In this document: positions 1-7,655 of the stretch, in pieces
Layout of the letters: each line of letters opens with the position of its first letter
How positions within the stretch are numbered: position 1 is the first letter of the stretch
From: Planctomycetaceae bacterium
GTDB taxonomy: Bacteria; Planctomycetota; Planctomycetia; Pirellulales; Lacipirellulaceae
Assembly: GCA_002713555.1 (NCBI GenBank)
Contig: PATG01000046.1
Location: forward strand, 24,896 to 53,040
Direction of reading: 5' to 3'
Length of the DNA: 28,145 nucleotides
Position numbers and translations under genes: made by a program
The notes under the pieces: model-generated
What the model was told of the DNA's origin: nothing
Seen by the model: only the letters and a program-made list of their open reading frames with translations
The model's database searches: none

Positions 1-707
1 TCGGGAGTAATAAGATTGACATCTTCCAACTGAACAGGACGTGGCAACAGGTGCACACCTGAAGAATGCTTGGTTAGCGACTTTTTCAGTAAGGTCAGGT
101 CAAGACGCGAAACGTTTTGAGCCACATCAGCAAGGGTGTACTCAGGAATCGTATCCAGGAATACATCGGCATCCCCCAGCGCAACATCCAAATCAACCAG
201 GACAACCGAGTGGTCAGGATCTTCCGCAAGAGCACAAGCGAGATTGACTGCGATGCTCGAAGACCCAACGCCGCCGGCAGCACCCGTCACGGCAACAACT
301 TTACATCCTTGAGAGACTTGCTTTTCTCCTGAATTCTGACGCTTGACTCTCTGCAAGGCAGCAGCCAGATCTTCTTCTTTTAAAGGTTCTGTAAGAAACT
401 CTTTTGCCCCAGCACGCATTGATTCTAAGATCAAGCGACCATCCGTCGAACCGCTGCTAACCAGCAAGGCGCAGTCAGGCACTTGTGCGGAAATCTCCGA
501 TACCAATTCGATTGCTCGATCCGTATCGCTGTCCATAGCCACGAGCCCAATATCCGGGTTCGTCTGCTCGACAACATCCGCAAAGAAATCGTAGCGAGAG
601 CATTCAGCCTCAAGCCAAACGGTATCCAAACCCAGGAGAGCCGTTTTCAGGTTCTCACGGGTTTGATCGTTTGGATCTACGATTGCAATACGGAGTACGT
701 TAGCCAT
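1..707 (-). CDS. cpaE: CpaE/TadZ-like pilus assembly ATPase (partial)
   Basis: The 3' end lies beyond the window; 235 codons are visible. Residues about 5-120 form a receiver-like domain and residues about 136-235 begin a MinD/ParA-type ATPase domain, the architecture of CpaE/TadZ, which localises Tad pilus assembly at the inner membrane. The P-loop reads TGAAGGVGSSS (residues 141-151). Neither the deviant-Walker signature lysine nor the usual P-loop lysine is present, so nucleotide binding may differ from classical MinD; losses here are known among CpaE/TadZ proteins. VLVDLD (about 169-174) is the Walker A' aspartate strand. The ATG at 707 has no clear Shine-Dalgarno. It follows cpaC by 146 bp on the same strand and is probably in the same operon. 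Confidence 0.85.
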   Translation of the reverse strand, partial: MANVLRIAIVDPNDQTRENLKTALLGLDTVWLEAECSRYDFFADVVEQTNPDIGLVAMDSDTDRAIELVSEISAQVPDCALLVSSGSTDGRLILESMRAGAKEFLTEPLKEEDLAAALQRVKRQNSGEKQVSQGCKVVAVTGAAGGVGSSSIAVNLACALAEDPDHSVVLVDLDVALGDADVFLDTIPEYTLADVAQNVSRLDLTLLKKSLTKHSSGVHLLPRPVQLEDVNLITP

Positions 708-853
708 GATGCCGCTTGGGATAGACTTGTGGGTAATGTTCTAGAGAGCAGGTAGATGCCGTATGATCCATGTTATTAAGACCAGCTACTTTTACCGCTC
801 TTTAAATCTATTAGACAAATGAAGTAGACTCCTTATCTCCTAGCTAAAACAGC

Positions 854-2704
854 TTATTTTTCGACATCATAGCCAATAGGACCGATCAAACCGGGAGACG
901 CTGTCTTACTGACCACAGGTTTGTCAGAAGTCTGGTATTTCGGATTATCACGACTGAACTGCGCCGACATCTGATTGCGTACTGGATTGGCCCGCCAAGA
1001 CGACTGCTGCCGCATTGCCTTAGGATCCGGACCATGACTATCTCTAACCAAGGATGAGGCTGTTTCTGCAGGTTGGAGGAGTGGCCGGGATGGCTTAACC
1101 TGAGCAGAAGGACCGGGGTCAATACTTTCTTCAATTGGCGTCGGCATCTCTATATCTGCCGGTGCGGGCATCCCTTGATCAACGGCTGGCTGATCAAACT
1201 GCTGCATAGGTACAGGTTGTGCATCCGACTCGATGATCATTCCGGATGCACCTCCATAGGACTGACAACCCGAACCATAGTGTCCACATACTCCAGGACC
1301 ACAAGGTCCACAAGAGGGTACTTCGAGATGGCCTCCAAAATAGAGTTGGCTATTGGATGGAGATACTGTCTCCATTCCTGGTCCACACGGGGGAACTTCA
1401 TGGGCATCTAAACCATCAACAAATTCTGGAGTAACTAGAATCAACAACTCAATTTCATTGACTTCTTCACTAACCTTACGGAAAGCAGAACCAATATAAG
1501 GCAAATTACTTAAAAAGGGTAAACCTCGCTCCTGTGCGTCGATGCGAGTCTGGACGAGACCGGCTAAGGCCAACGTTTGTCCTGCTTTTAGTTCTACACC
1601 CGTGTCGACTTCACGCACTTTTAGCGCGGGCACCGAAAAAGTGCCAACATTTACACTTCGGGTATCGTCCAGTTCACTCACGCGTGGGCGAACTTCCAAG
1701 CGGATATTTCCATTACCCAACACAATGGGTAAAAAATCGACTTGCGTACCAAACTTCTTGTACTCAACAGTAGTTTGCCCGAGTCCTGAAGGAATAATGA
1801 TTGGCAGCTCACCACCAACATTAAAGTGCGCTGGGCGGCCACTGACGGCAGTCAGGGTTGGATCGGCAAGAATTTTAGCCAGATTATTCTTTTGCAAAGC
1901 TTCTAAAAAACCAAAGAAGGCGTTGTTTCCGTCAACGACAGAAAATTTGAACGTTTCGCCAGCTGCGGACCCCCCAGAAACAACTGATGCTGTCCCACCC
2001 GAGGTCGTAGCGTTGGTAATCAAACCGGATATGCTGGATGCAACGACAGACCCACTACTAGAAACGTGTGCCCAGTCCACTCCTAACGTACGTAGCTTCG
2101 TACGCGATACTTCCATCACCTTGACTTTGAGCATTATCTGCTGAACGCCACCTACGGTGATATTATTTATGATCTTGGGTGCGTAATCTTCGGCCAATCT
2201 CAAAATTGGACTTACCGCTTCGGGCCTTTCGACAAATCCTTCTAGCACCAGGCTATTTGTCAAGCGTACGACCTTCACGGAGGAATTTGGAAATAGCCGC
2301 TTCAGGGCATGCTGTAATTCACGAACATCACCGTAGATCATTACATCGACTGTAAAAACTTTACCCTCTTCATCCCACAGATTGATCTGAGTCACACCCG
2401 GTTTGCGAGCTGCTAATTGAACTTGGGTAGCGCTGATTGGTGTCGCAGTAATCAGTTCTGGATTATTGACAACCACCCGAGGGATACGTTTATCCAGCGT
2501 AAGAATACGGCTGGAATTAACCGTCAGCTCGAGCCTCTCCGTAGGCTGTGTGATATTTCGAATCACATCCGCCTGGTTCGTAGCATAACTGTTACTGGAA
2601 ACCAGTAGCCCAGTCACGCTGATTGCGAACAGAGATTTAATAGAATAAGAAATCGACAAGCGGCATAAATGGGCAACCGTGCGCGGGAGATTTCTGGCGT
2701 ACAT
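854..2704 (-). CDS. cpaC: Tad pilus secretin CpaC/RcpA
   Basis: 616 aa. A basic, hydrophobic N-terminus (about 1-41) acts as an export signal. Residues about 55-125 are the pilus-assembly N-domain (ERLELTVNSSRIL...), 126-185 a BON-like segment, and about 188-428 the secretin core, ending in the typical VDTGVELKAGQTLALAGL and LPYIGSAFR stretches, then LLILVTPEFV. It would form the outer-membrane ring through which the Flp pilus exits. The C-terminal ~185 residues lie outside the secretin family: residues 437-485 are rich in Cys, Gly and Pro (repeated PCGPG, SCGPCGPGVCG), followed by a Pro/Ser-rich tail. The start has AAGGA about 8 nt upstream. It sits between cpaB and cpaE on the same strand. 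Confidence 0.93.
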   Translation of the reverse strand: MYARNLPRTVAHLCRLSISYSIKSLFAISVTGLLVSSNSYATNQADVIRNITQPTERLELTVNSSRILTLDKRIPRVVVNNPELITATPISATQVQLAARKPGVTQINLWDEEGKVFTVDVMIYGDVRELQHALKRLFPNSSVKVVRLTNSLVLEGFVERPEAVSPILRLAEDYAPKIINNITVGGVQQIMLKVKVMEVSRTKLRTLGVDWAHVSSSGSVVASSISGLITNATTSGGTASVVSGGSAAGETFKFSVVDGNNAFFGFLEALQKNNLAKILADPTLTAVSGRPAHFNVGGELPIIIPSGLGQTTVEYKKFGTQVDFLPIVLGNGNIRLEVRPRVSELDDTRSVNVGTFSVPALKVREVDTGVELKAGQTLALAGLVQTRIDAQERGLPFLSNLPYIGSAFRKVSEEVNEIELLILVTPEFVDGLDAHEVPPCGPGMETVSPSNSQLYFGGHLEVPSCGPCGPGVCGHYGSGCQSYGGASGMIIESDAQPVPMQQFDQPAVDQGMPAPADIEMPTPIEESIDPGPSAQVKPSRPLLQPAETASSLVRDSHGPDPKAMRQQSSWRANPVRNQMSAQFSRDNPKYQTSDKPVVSKTASPGLIGPIGYDVEK

Positions 2705-2814
2705 CCTTGTACTTCCTTCGCGTTAAATTAGCTAGTGGAGAGCCAGCACACAAACACCAGCTTACCAGCTCATGGGCCAAGAGACGTCCTTGCCTCAAAA
2801 CCTTCAATATGTCA

Positions 2815-3837
2815 CTAGCTCTTCAGATCGATCGGAAAATCTGCGGCATCCGGGATATCCTCATCACTGGGTGTGTCGTATCCATCCCCGTCACCGTCGC
2901 CGTGACTGCTTCCGTCACGATCACTTTGATATTCTTCATCAATGGGTTCGCCTGTTTCGTTATTGAACTCAACTACATCTATTTCATCCGGAAATATGAG
3001 CTTCATTTGAAATGGCGGATCGTTGTTAGCATAATCTCCATTTGCGAATTCATCAGGGATGGACTCTTCAGTACTCCTGTTATTGAGCCCTTGCTCTCGT
3101 TCTCGATTGTCAGCATTACTTTTGCCAAAAAGAAAGTCCGCAGATGATTCGGCGTCATTGACAATATGGTCATCGTCTGGATGGCGAGGAATCAGGCTGA
3201 TCTCGCCCAGATTCTCAGCAGTCAGCATTTTATTTGCCTGCTCAGGAGTCACAACCAATGACACCGTTTTTGCCACAGTACGGGCTTCGGTTCCATCGGC
3301 CGATCGTTGAACTGCCTGGTCGACAGCAAAAACACGGATGTTTTGCAGAATGATCTTTGTAAATGGGTAAGCAATGCCCTCCCGTTCGTTACGTTGCACA
3401 AAGATCTGGATATCAACACGATCTCCAGGACTTAGCAATCCGGCTGCACTTTTACGTGCATCTACCGAAACTGTTTTTAATCGCATACCTTCAGGTATTG
3501 AAGAGATGGGATCTTGAGTCTGGCCTTTTTCAAGAAACTTACCATCTAAGAGTGGCTCGCCTTGAAATATAGTCGTGCGTGGCCGGCGATCTTCAATATC
3601 TTCCCATTGCGTAATGGCACCCACGGGAACTTTATCTTTTGGCCATTCCAATAAATCAACCATCGAATCATCGACGGGATCGCCAAGATTAATATTCTGA
3701 AGCGCTACATAGATGGGTACCGACTCAACAGCAGCTTGATTCTTGCTATTGCTATCAAGAACCTGGCTAATGCCTATCGATGCAACAAGGCCGCAGCCCA
3801 TCGCAAGTGCCAACAATACTAGTGATTTTGGACGCAT
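2815..3837 (-). CDS. cpaB: Flp pilus assembly protein CpaB/RcpC
   Basis: 340 aa. An N-terminal membrane anchor (about 5-25) is followed by a SAF-like domain (about 40-105, VPIYVALQNINLGDPV...) and an RcpC-type domain (about 110-215, LKTVSVDARKSAAGLLSPGDRVDI and VSLVVTPEQANKML). CpaB proteins are periplasmic partners of the CpaC secretin. The last ~130 residues are extra: strongly acidic and low in complexity, including a GDGDGDG run near the C-terminus. The ATG at 3837 is preferred over the GTG one codon upstream because AGGGGGG precedes it at a fitting distance. Position between cpaA and cpaC matches other Tad operons. Confidence 0.92.
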   Translation of the reverse strand: MRPKSLVLLALAMGCGLVASIGISQVLDSNSKNQAAVESVPIYVALQNINLGDPVDDSMVDLLEWPKDKVPVGAITQWEDIEDRRPRTTIFQGEPLLDGKFLEKGQTQDPISSIPEGMRLKTVSVDARKSAAGLLSPGDRVDIQIFVQRNEREGIAYPFTKIILQNIRVFAVDQAVQRSADGTEARTVAKTVSLVVTPEQANKMLTAENLGEISLIPRHPDDDHIVNDAESSADFLFGKSNADNREREQGLNNRSTEESIPDEFANGDYANNDPPFQMKLIFPDEIDVVEFNNETGEPIDEEYQSDRDGSSHGDGDGDGYDTPSDEDIPDAADFPIDLKS

Positions 3838-3883
3838 CACACCCCCCTGGCATGAAGCAGGATTTTAGTGATTTGGGTTTACT

Positions 3884-3997
3884 CTACTTTAGCAGAGTTT
3901 TGCCCATAATGAGACTCAGCGAGCCTCCCGATACTTCTAATCGAATACGTTCTGTCTGTCTTCTAATATCACTGGGTGATTGACATTCCTTGCGCAT
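3884..3997 (-). CDS. Possible 37-aa small protein between cpaA and cpaB
   Basis: A short open frame lies in the 267-bp gap between cpaA and cpaB. It starts MRKECQSPSDIRRQTERIRL and ends MGKTLLK. It is basic and has no membrane segment. An AAGG lies 11 nt before the ATG and AGG sits closer. I recognise no family. It could be a chance frame; the only support is orientation, position inside the operon and a weak ribosome binding site. Confidence 0.25.
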   Translation of the reverse strand: MRKECQSPSDIRRQTERIRLEVSGGSLSLIMGKTLLK

Positions 3998-4104
3998 AGC
4001 CTACGCACCTTGTCGTCTTATTTCGGCTAGGCTGACTCTAGCGGTTCAGGTAAATCAAACCATTTTGCGTACTTATCGGGTAATTCCCAATTTGCTAGCA
4101 AGAC

Positions 4105-4680
4105 TTATAGTTGCATGCCGTGCCAGGCAAAATACCCAATCGACCCAATTGCGATCGGAATGCCATACGGCAATAAAAACATTCTTGGCTTCCGCTCAGC
4201 AGCAATCTCTGCCAGCTTTTCAGGATCTTTAACGGTAACAATCTCGTTGACGATGCCCCAAAACTGAGTCTTGTGCTTTTCCCAGGACTTCGTCCACAAC
4301 ACCATACCCACTGCAATGACAGCTCCCACGATTGTGGACACGGCAAAGGCGTAGAATGTCACAGTACCCCACATCCAAGCTCCGACACCTGCCAGCAGTT
4401 TCACATCACCGGCTCCCATGCCGCCGATAGCATAGGCAGGCAGCAAGAGCCCTAGACCTACAGCGGTACCAATCAGGCTGAACCAGAGTCCTTCCCAACC
4501 GGGATAAGAAGACAGTGCAGCACTATAAACCCATCCACTTATGATCATGGGATAGGTAATCCAGTTAGGAACTTTCAATTGCAAACCATCAATGACGGCC
4601 GCCACAATCAGAGTGATTGTTACAAACCAAACATGCCAGGTATCACCCAGTAGATTGGCTATTTCTGTGGATTCAAACAT
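4105..4680 (-). CDS. cpaA: Prepilin peptidase CpaA/TadV (A24 family)
   Basis: 191 aa membrane aspartic protease that cleaves the Flp prepilin leader at the inner membrane. The two catalytic aspartates of the A24 family are visible: D31 in AAVIDGLQLKVPNW and D92 in the GxGD motif (GAGD, 89-92, followed by VK). About five hydrophobic segments are visible (roughly 15-33, 42-58, 63-86, 106-129, 169-186), with a charged loop at 130-165. This short form lacks the N-terminal methyltransferase domain of PilD, as usual for CpaA/TadV. Its substrate is presumably the flp product encoded upstream. Start at ATG 4680; the Shine-Dalgarno is weak. Confidence 0.9.
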   Translation of the reverse strand: MFESTEIANLLGDTWHVWFVTITLIVAAVIDGLQLKVPNWITYPMIISGWVYSAALSSYPGWEGLWFSLIGTAVGLGLLLPAYAIGGMGAGDVKLLAGVGAWMWGTVTFYAFAVSTIVGAVIAVGMVLWTKSWEKHKTQFWGIVNEIVTVKDPEKLAEIAAERKPRMFLLPYGIPIAIGSIGYFAWHGMQL

Positions 4681-4753
4681 TGGTTTCGCCCATTACGCAA
4701 AAATGAATTCGGGTTAAATCGAGCACTGACAATGATATCTCAGTGCCTTAGGA

Positions 4754-4864
4754 TTACGTACGCGGCACGAACAACCAGGTTACCACTGTCATAAAGGCAA
4801 CCAGGCAATAGCAAAACATCTGGCATGCAGCAACCAACAGCTCATCAGGTATCAGGTTGAACAT
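4754..4864 (-). CDS. 36-aa membrane protein in the Tad operon
   Basis: A 36-residue frame between flp and cpaA on the operon strand. It begins MFNLIPDELLVAACQ and ends WLFVPRT, with one hydrophobic helix (about 9-33) and cysteines at 14, 18 and 20. AAGGA stands about 9 nt before the ATG, a better ribosome binding site than several neighbours have, and the stop is 73 bp before cpaA. No family is recognised. A minor subunit or an accessory protein of the pilus machine is possible but is inference. The small size means automatic callers would miss it. Confidence 0.6.
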   Translation of the reverse strand: MFNLIPDELLVAACQMFCYCLVAFMTVVTWLFVPRT

Positions 4865-5082
4865 TTCAGCATCTTCCTTTGTTCGTAAATCTCATTCTCT
4901 TGAATCTTGTGATCAAGAGGCGAGACTATCGAAACCTAGCTTACAAATGGCATGTGAGGAACTTTTTGCCTCAAAATCAGCTTCTCTTTCACAAAAATCC
5001 TTGAGAACCAGCCAAGAACGAACAGTACGGGGCTGTTGTCGCACTGTGCAAACTAAACCTGGCTCTTTCTTGACGTTCTTAC

Positions 5083-5117
5083 AAAAAAACCTCTCGGGAC
5101 GATGGTGTCCCGAGAGG
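5083..5117 (-). terminator. Rho-independent terminator after flp
   Basis: An 11-bp perfect stem (CCTCTCGGGAC at 5090-5100 with its complement at 5107-5117) and a 6-nt loop. On the minus strand it is followed by seven T (5083-5089). It lies 50 nt after the flp stop and before the 36-aa gene. It probably makes flp the most abundant transcript, with the assembly genes reached by read-through or their own promoter. Confidence 0.9.
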
Positions 5118-5166
5118 GTTTAGCTTCACACATATCTGCCCCTGATAGGGTGTTGCTCCCCAATCA

Positions 5167-5346
5167 TTAACTGGGAGCAATTTGACCGGCAACGGAATTA
5201 AATGTTGCAGCAGTGTTAGTTCCTACTGAACGAATCGCGGTTAGACATACGATCACAATCAAGGCGAGCATAACAGCATACTCAACCGCAGTTGGACCAT
5301 CTTCGGAGACGAGGAAACGTTGTACCTTCTTAGCAAAATTCTTCAT
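5167..5346 (-). CDS. flp: Flp-family type IVb pilin
   Basis: 59 aa from the chosen start MKNFAKKVQRFL. The short basic leader ends in EDG, and cleavage after G gives a mature protein starting PTAVEYAVMLALIVIV. The Glu at +5 and Tyr at +6 are the Flp signature and the ~20-residue hydrophobic helix packs the pilus fibre. A strong GGAGG 7 nt before the ATG at 5346 decides this start over an upstream one at 5388 that would add 14 residues. It is probably processed by CpaA. A c-di-GMP riboswitch lies in the leader and a terminator follows the gene. Confidence 0.95.
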   Translation of the reverse strand: MKNFAKKVQRFLVSEDGPTAVEYAVMLALIVIVCLTAIRSVGTNTAATFNSVAGQIAPS

Positions 5347-5557
5347 AGCATTCCTCCAATTCTCGATGCCACCCTCTGAGGACGACACCCTACAGGTTGT
5401 CAGGAGTTTTAAACACTCCCGTTTATGGCACTTTTACCGCACTTCAACTCACTGTGACTTGAAGCTGCCTGCAATCTGCAATATCAGCACCTATACGAAA
5501 TAAAAACATGTTGTGCGTACCACCCCGTTTGGCCTCGGTCGCTGCGTCACGATCGTG

Positions 5558-5651
5558 CATCCTTTCGGTAACTGGGCGAATAGTAACCAATGGCTACCAT
5601 CCCTCAGCTTTGCGTACCAATCTCTCAATTGGCTTGCCTTTATCGAGGATG
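5558..5651 (-). promoter_or_regulatory. Cyclic di-GMP class I (GEMM-I) riboswitch upstream of flp
   Basis: Read on the minus strand, the conserved GEMM-I elements appear in order: GGCAAGCC; a hairpin CCAATT-GAGA-GATTGG with a GNRA tetraloop; the hallmark ACGCAAAGC; a second long hairpin with arms ATGGTAGCC and GGTTACTAT; then GTTACCGA. The outer P1 stem is CATCCT (5646-5651) with AGGATG (5558-5563). This matches the layout of the Vc2 aptamer. The G residues before CAA, where the ligand-contacting G lies, are kept, which favours c-di-GMP over cGAMP. The flp start is 211 nt downstream. A T-rich run on that strand (5500-5510) could belong to the expression platform, but I cannot say whether control is on transcription or translation. 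Confidence 0.87.
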
Positions 5652-5998
5652 ATTACGCAGCAGGCTTTTGCGTTTGCTACTCACGCCTAAACGTCCTTGA
5701 AAAACCAATAAGGTTTAGGAGAAGAGAAGCTTCGCTGGTAAACGCCTGCAGCGTTCACCGTGGAGCCATCCAGACAACTGATCTTTCTGACTCCACTTGA
5801 AACCTATGTCACATAATCCTCAAGTCAAATAAACTCAGCGCTTCTTGGCCAATCTTTTTCCGTAGTTCCCCTAGAACCCTTCCCATCTCATTCCTGGCAC
5901 AAAGACTTTGAATAAAAAGGCAAAAAAGCAACCCCAATGATGCCAAATCGCAACCTAGTACTGCAGAAGGCTTCCGTCCATAACGGGCAAGCTGAAGC

Positions 5999-6104
5999 AA
6001 AGGACAGGCAAAGCAAGAACCTCCGACTCCCGAATACCAACTCCATCACTGGCAGAACTCCGGAAAGACTCTAGCAGAAAAGCTCAACTCTTTGCCTGTC
6101 CTTT
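5999..6104. repeat. Inverted repeat, 14-bp arms, 78-bp interior
   Basis: AAAGGACAGGCAAA at 5999-6012 is matched exactly by its reverse complement at 6091-6104. On the plus strand the second arm is followed by a short T-rich stretch. It could close a structured RNA or be an old mobile-element remnant; I see no coding frame inside. Confidence 0.5.
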
Positions 6105-6112
6105 TCTTGCAC

Positions 6113-6261
6113 GAAAAGTTTGGCTTGCAGCAATAATCCCCAACCAGGCAAACAAATCTTTTCGGGACTCCGTGTACGCATACAGCTCAGCGCACAAAAA
6201 AAGGGCGTTTACGGTACAACTTGTACCCAAACACCCCGAAAAGTTTGGCTTGCCACAATAA
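6113..6261. repeat. Direct repeat flanking the tRNA-Ala terminator
   Basis: GAAAAGTTTGGCTTGC occurs at 6113-6128 and again at 6238-6253, each followed by a near-identical CAATAA. The second copy ends five bases from the tRNA 3' end. It may be the relic of a duplicated tRNA downstream region. Confidence 0.55.
6196..6236 (-). terminator. Terminator after tRNA-Ala
   Basis: On the minus strand GGGTGTTT (6229-6236) pairs with AAACGCCC (6203-6210), one G-U pair, and an inner GGTAC/GTACC stem caps it (6213-6227). Seven T follow (6196-6202). It lies about 30 nt after the tRNA 3' end. Confidence 0.8.
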
Positions 6262-6266
6262 ACAAG

Positions 6267-6339
6267 TGGAGGATAACGGACTTGAACCGATGACCTTCTG
6301 GCTGCCAGCCAGACGCTCTCCCAACTGAGCTAATCCCCC
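6267..6339 (-). tRNA. tRNA-Ala (anticodon GGC)
   Basis: 73 nt cloverleaf. Acceptor GGGGGAT/ATCCTCC carries the G3-U70 wobble that marks alanine tRNAs. The D stem is GCTC/GAGC, the anticodon stem TCTGG/CCAGA with loop CTGGCAG (anticodon GGC), and the T loop TTCAAGT. CCA is not encoded. One oddity: the T stem ATCGG/CCGTT has a U-U mismatch at 50-64. Confidence 0.93.
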
Positions 6340-6479
6340 AATCTTACACTGGGCCCCTTTCACCAAGAGGTCCCGCCAACAACGGTCTGGTCATTGGCAA
6401 GGCAAGCTGGCAAACTATCAATCTCTCAGAGAATTGTCAACATGCGTCACTCCCTAGCTAACGGCTCTGCCGGTAATCT

Positions 6480-7505
6480 ATGCCCCCCATTTCGCCACGA
6501 CACAAGCTATTGATCACGATCTGCAAATTGCTTGTGGTCCTGGGAATCATTGGCTATCTGTTGGTTCAAATCCAGAAAGAAGACGGTTTTTCCCGCCTCG
6601 TTAGTGAACCGAAGCAGTGGAGTTATCTGCTCACTGCCCAGGCAATGATACTGCTGGCTTTTTCCAGTAGCTTTGTCCGCTGGTTTTTATTAGTTCACGG
6701 CTTGCAATTAAATTTTCATTTGCGAGATTCCTTCCGGCTGGGATCGCTGGGATTCATGTTCAATCAAGTGGCTCCCGGCAGTGTGGGTGGCGACTTGCTG
6801 AAGGCAGTGTTTATTGCCAGAGAACAGCCAGGCAAGCGAACTGAGGCAGTGGCCACAGTACTTATCGATCGTGTTATTGGACTCTATGCCATGCTGATCA
6901 TTGCCAGCTTGGCACTAAGTTTTGCTGATTCGAGCGGCGATGTCGATGGTACGATTCGCACCATTCGCTCAGTTGTCTGGTTCGCTATGACAGCGGGGAC
7001 TGTAGGCTTGTTTGTGGTACTTAGTCCTTGGGCTACCTCTTCAAAAACTCGACAACTAGCAGAGAGCTTGCCTTTGATCGGCAAAACCTTATTACGTCTG
7101 ATCGATGCTTTAGAGATTTACCGCGATCGCCGTGGTTACTTGTTAGGCGCTTTTATCCTGGCACTCCTTACGCATAGTTTTCTCGTTACAGCGTTCTGGT
7201 GCATTCGCTGCGGCCTACCTGTACAAGGTCCCACCTTCCTGCAAAACACGTCCCTTGTGCCTGTTGCCTTGGTGGCAGGTGCGTTGCCCGGCATGCCCGG
7301 CGGACTGGGTGTTATGGAAGGCACACTTGCTTACCTATACACAACAATCGGAGCCGCCAAGTCCGATGGTGCCATCGTGGCGTTTACCTATCGAGCCATG
7401 ACCTATGTGGTAGCTGCTGTGGGGGTCTGCTATTACTTTGCAGCACGCAAGAAAGTCGAAGGCATGATCCACGATGCCGAAGAGCTTGCAGAATCAATTG
7501 AATGA
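6480..7505 (+). CDS. Lysylphosphatidylglycerol synthase TM-region / YbhN-like membrane protein
   Basis: 341 aa polytopic inner-membrane protein of the UPF0104/LPG_synthase_TM family. About eight hydrophobic segments are visible. Family-typical blocks are NQVAPGSVGGDLLKA (about 96-110), ATVLIDRVIGLY (about 124-135) and the C-terminal ALPGMPGGLGVMEG (about 263-276). The soluble aminoacyl-transfer domain of MprF is absent, so it is not a full LPG synthase; relatives without it are thought to act as lipid flippases or in glycan/lipid transport. The ATG at 6480 has no Shine-Dalgarno. It stands alone, divergent from the tRNA. Confidence 0.85.
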   Translation: MPPISPRHKLLITICKLLVVLGIIGYLLVQIQKEDGFSRLVSEPKQWSYLLTAQAMILLAFSSSFVRWFLLVHGLQLNFHLRDSFRLGSLGFMFNQVAPGSVGGDLLKAVFIAREQPGKRTEAVATVLIDRVIGLYAMLIIASLALSFADSSGDVDGTIRTIRSVVWFAMTAGTVGLFVVLSPWATSSKTRQLAESLPLIGKTLLRLIDALEIYRDRRGYLLGAFILALLTHSFLVTAFWCIRCGLPVQGPTFLQNTSLVPVALVAGALPGMPGGLGVMEGTLAYLYTTIGAAKSDGAIVAFTYRAMTYVVAAVGVCYYFAARKKVEGMIHDAEELAESIE

Positions 7506-7655
7506 CAATCCGATTCGGTTCCAATACCTCATGGAATCCTAGCAGTTTAAAAAAAGTGAAACCTGTTCCGTATCAAGCTCACAGTCTGGCGCAGGGACCA
7601 TGGGACAAGCATCTTTTGTAGCTCGCGTATAGCTTTGATTCACACGCAGAAAATC

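Larger units (their letters stand above)
5652..6266. other. Gene-free spacer between the flp leader and tRNA-Ala
   Basis: No convincing gene. A 9-bp hairpin at 5737-5759 pairs better when transcribed on the minus strand (G-U instead of A-C) and may belong to the flp leader. Further along are a 14-bp inverted repeat (5999-6012 with 6091-6104) and a direct repeat (6113-6136 and 6238-6261). The tRNA terminator is also here. Confidence 0.6.

Noticed and set aside
5347..5400. Sigma-54-type promoter just before flp (TGGCA...TTGG)
   Set aside because: Spacing between the GG and GC elements is off and it overlaps the ribosome binding site.
5652..5700. Second tandem GEMM aptamer (ACGCAAAAGCC)
   Set aside because: Resembles the core string but has an extra A and no flanking hairpins or GTTACC element.
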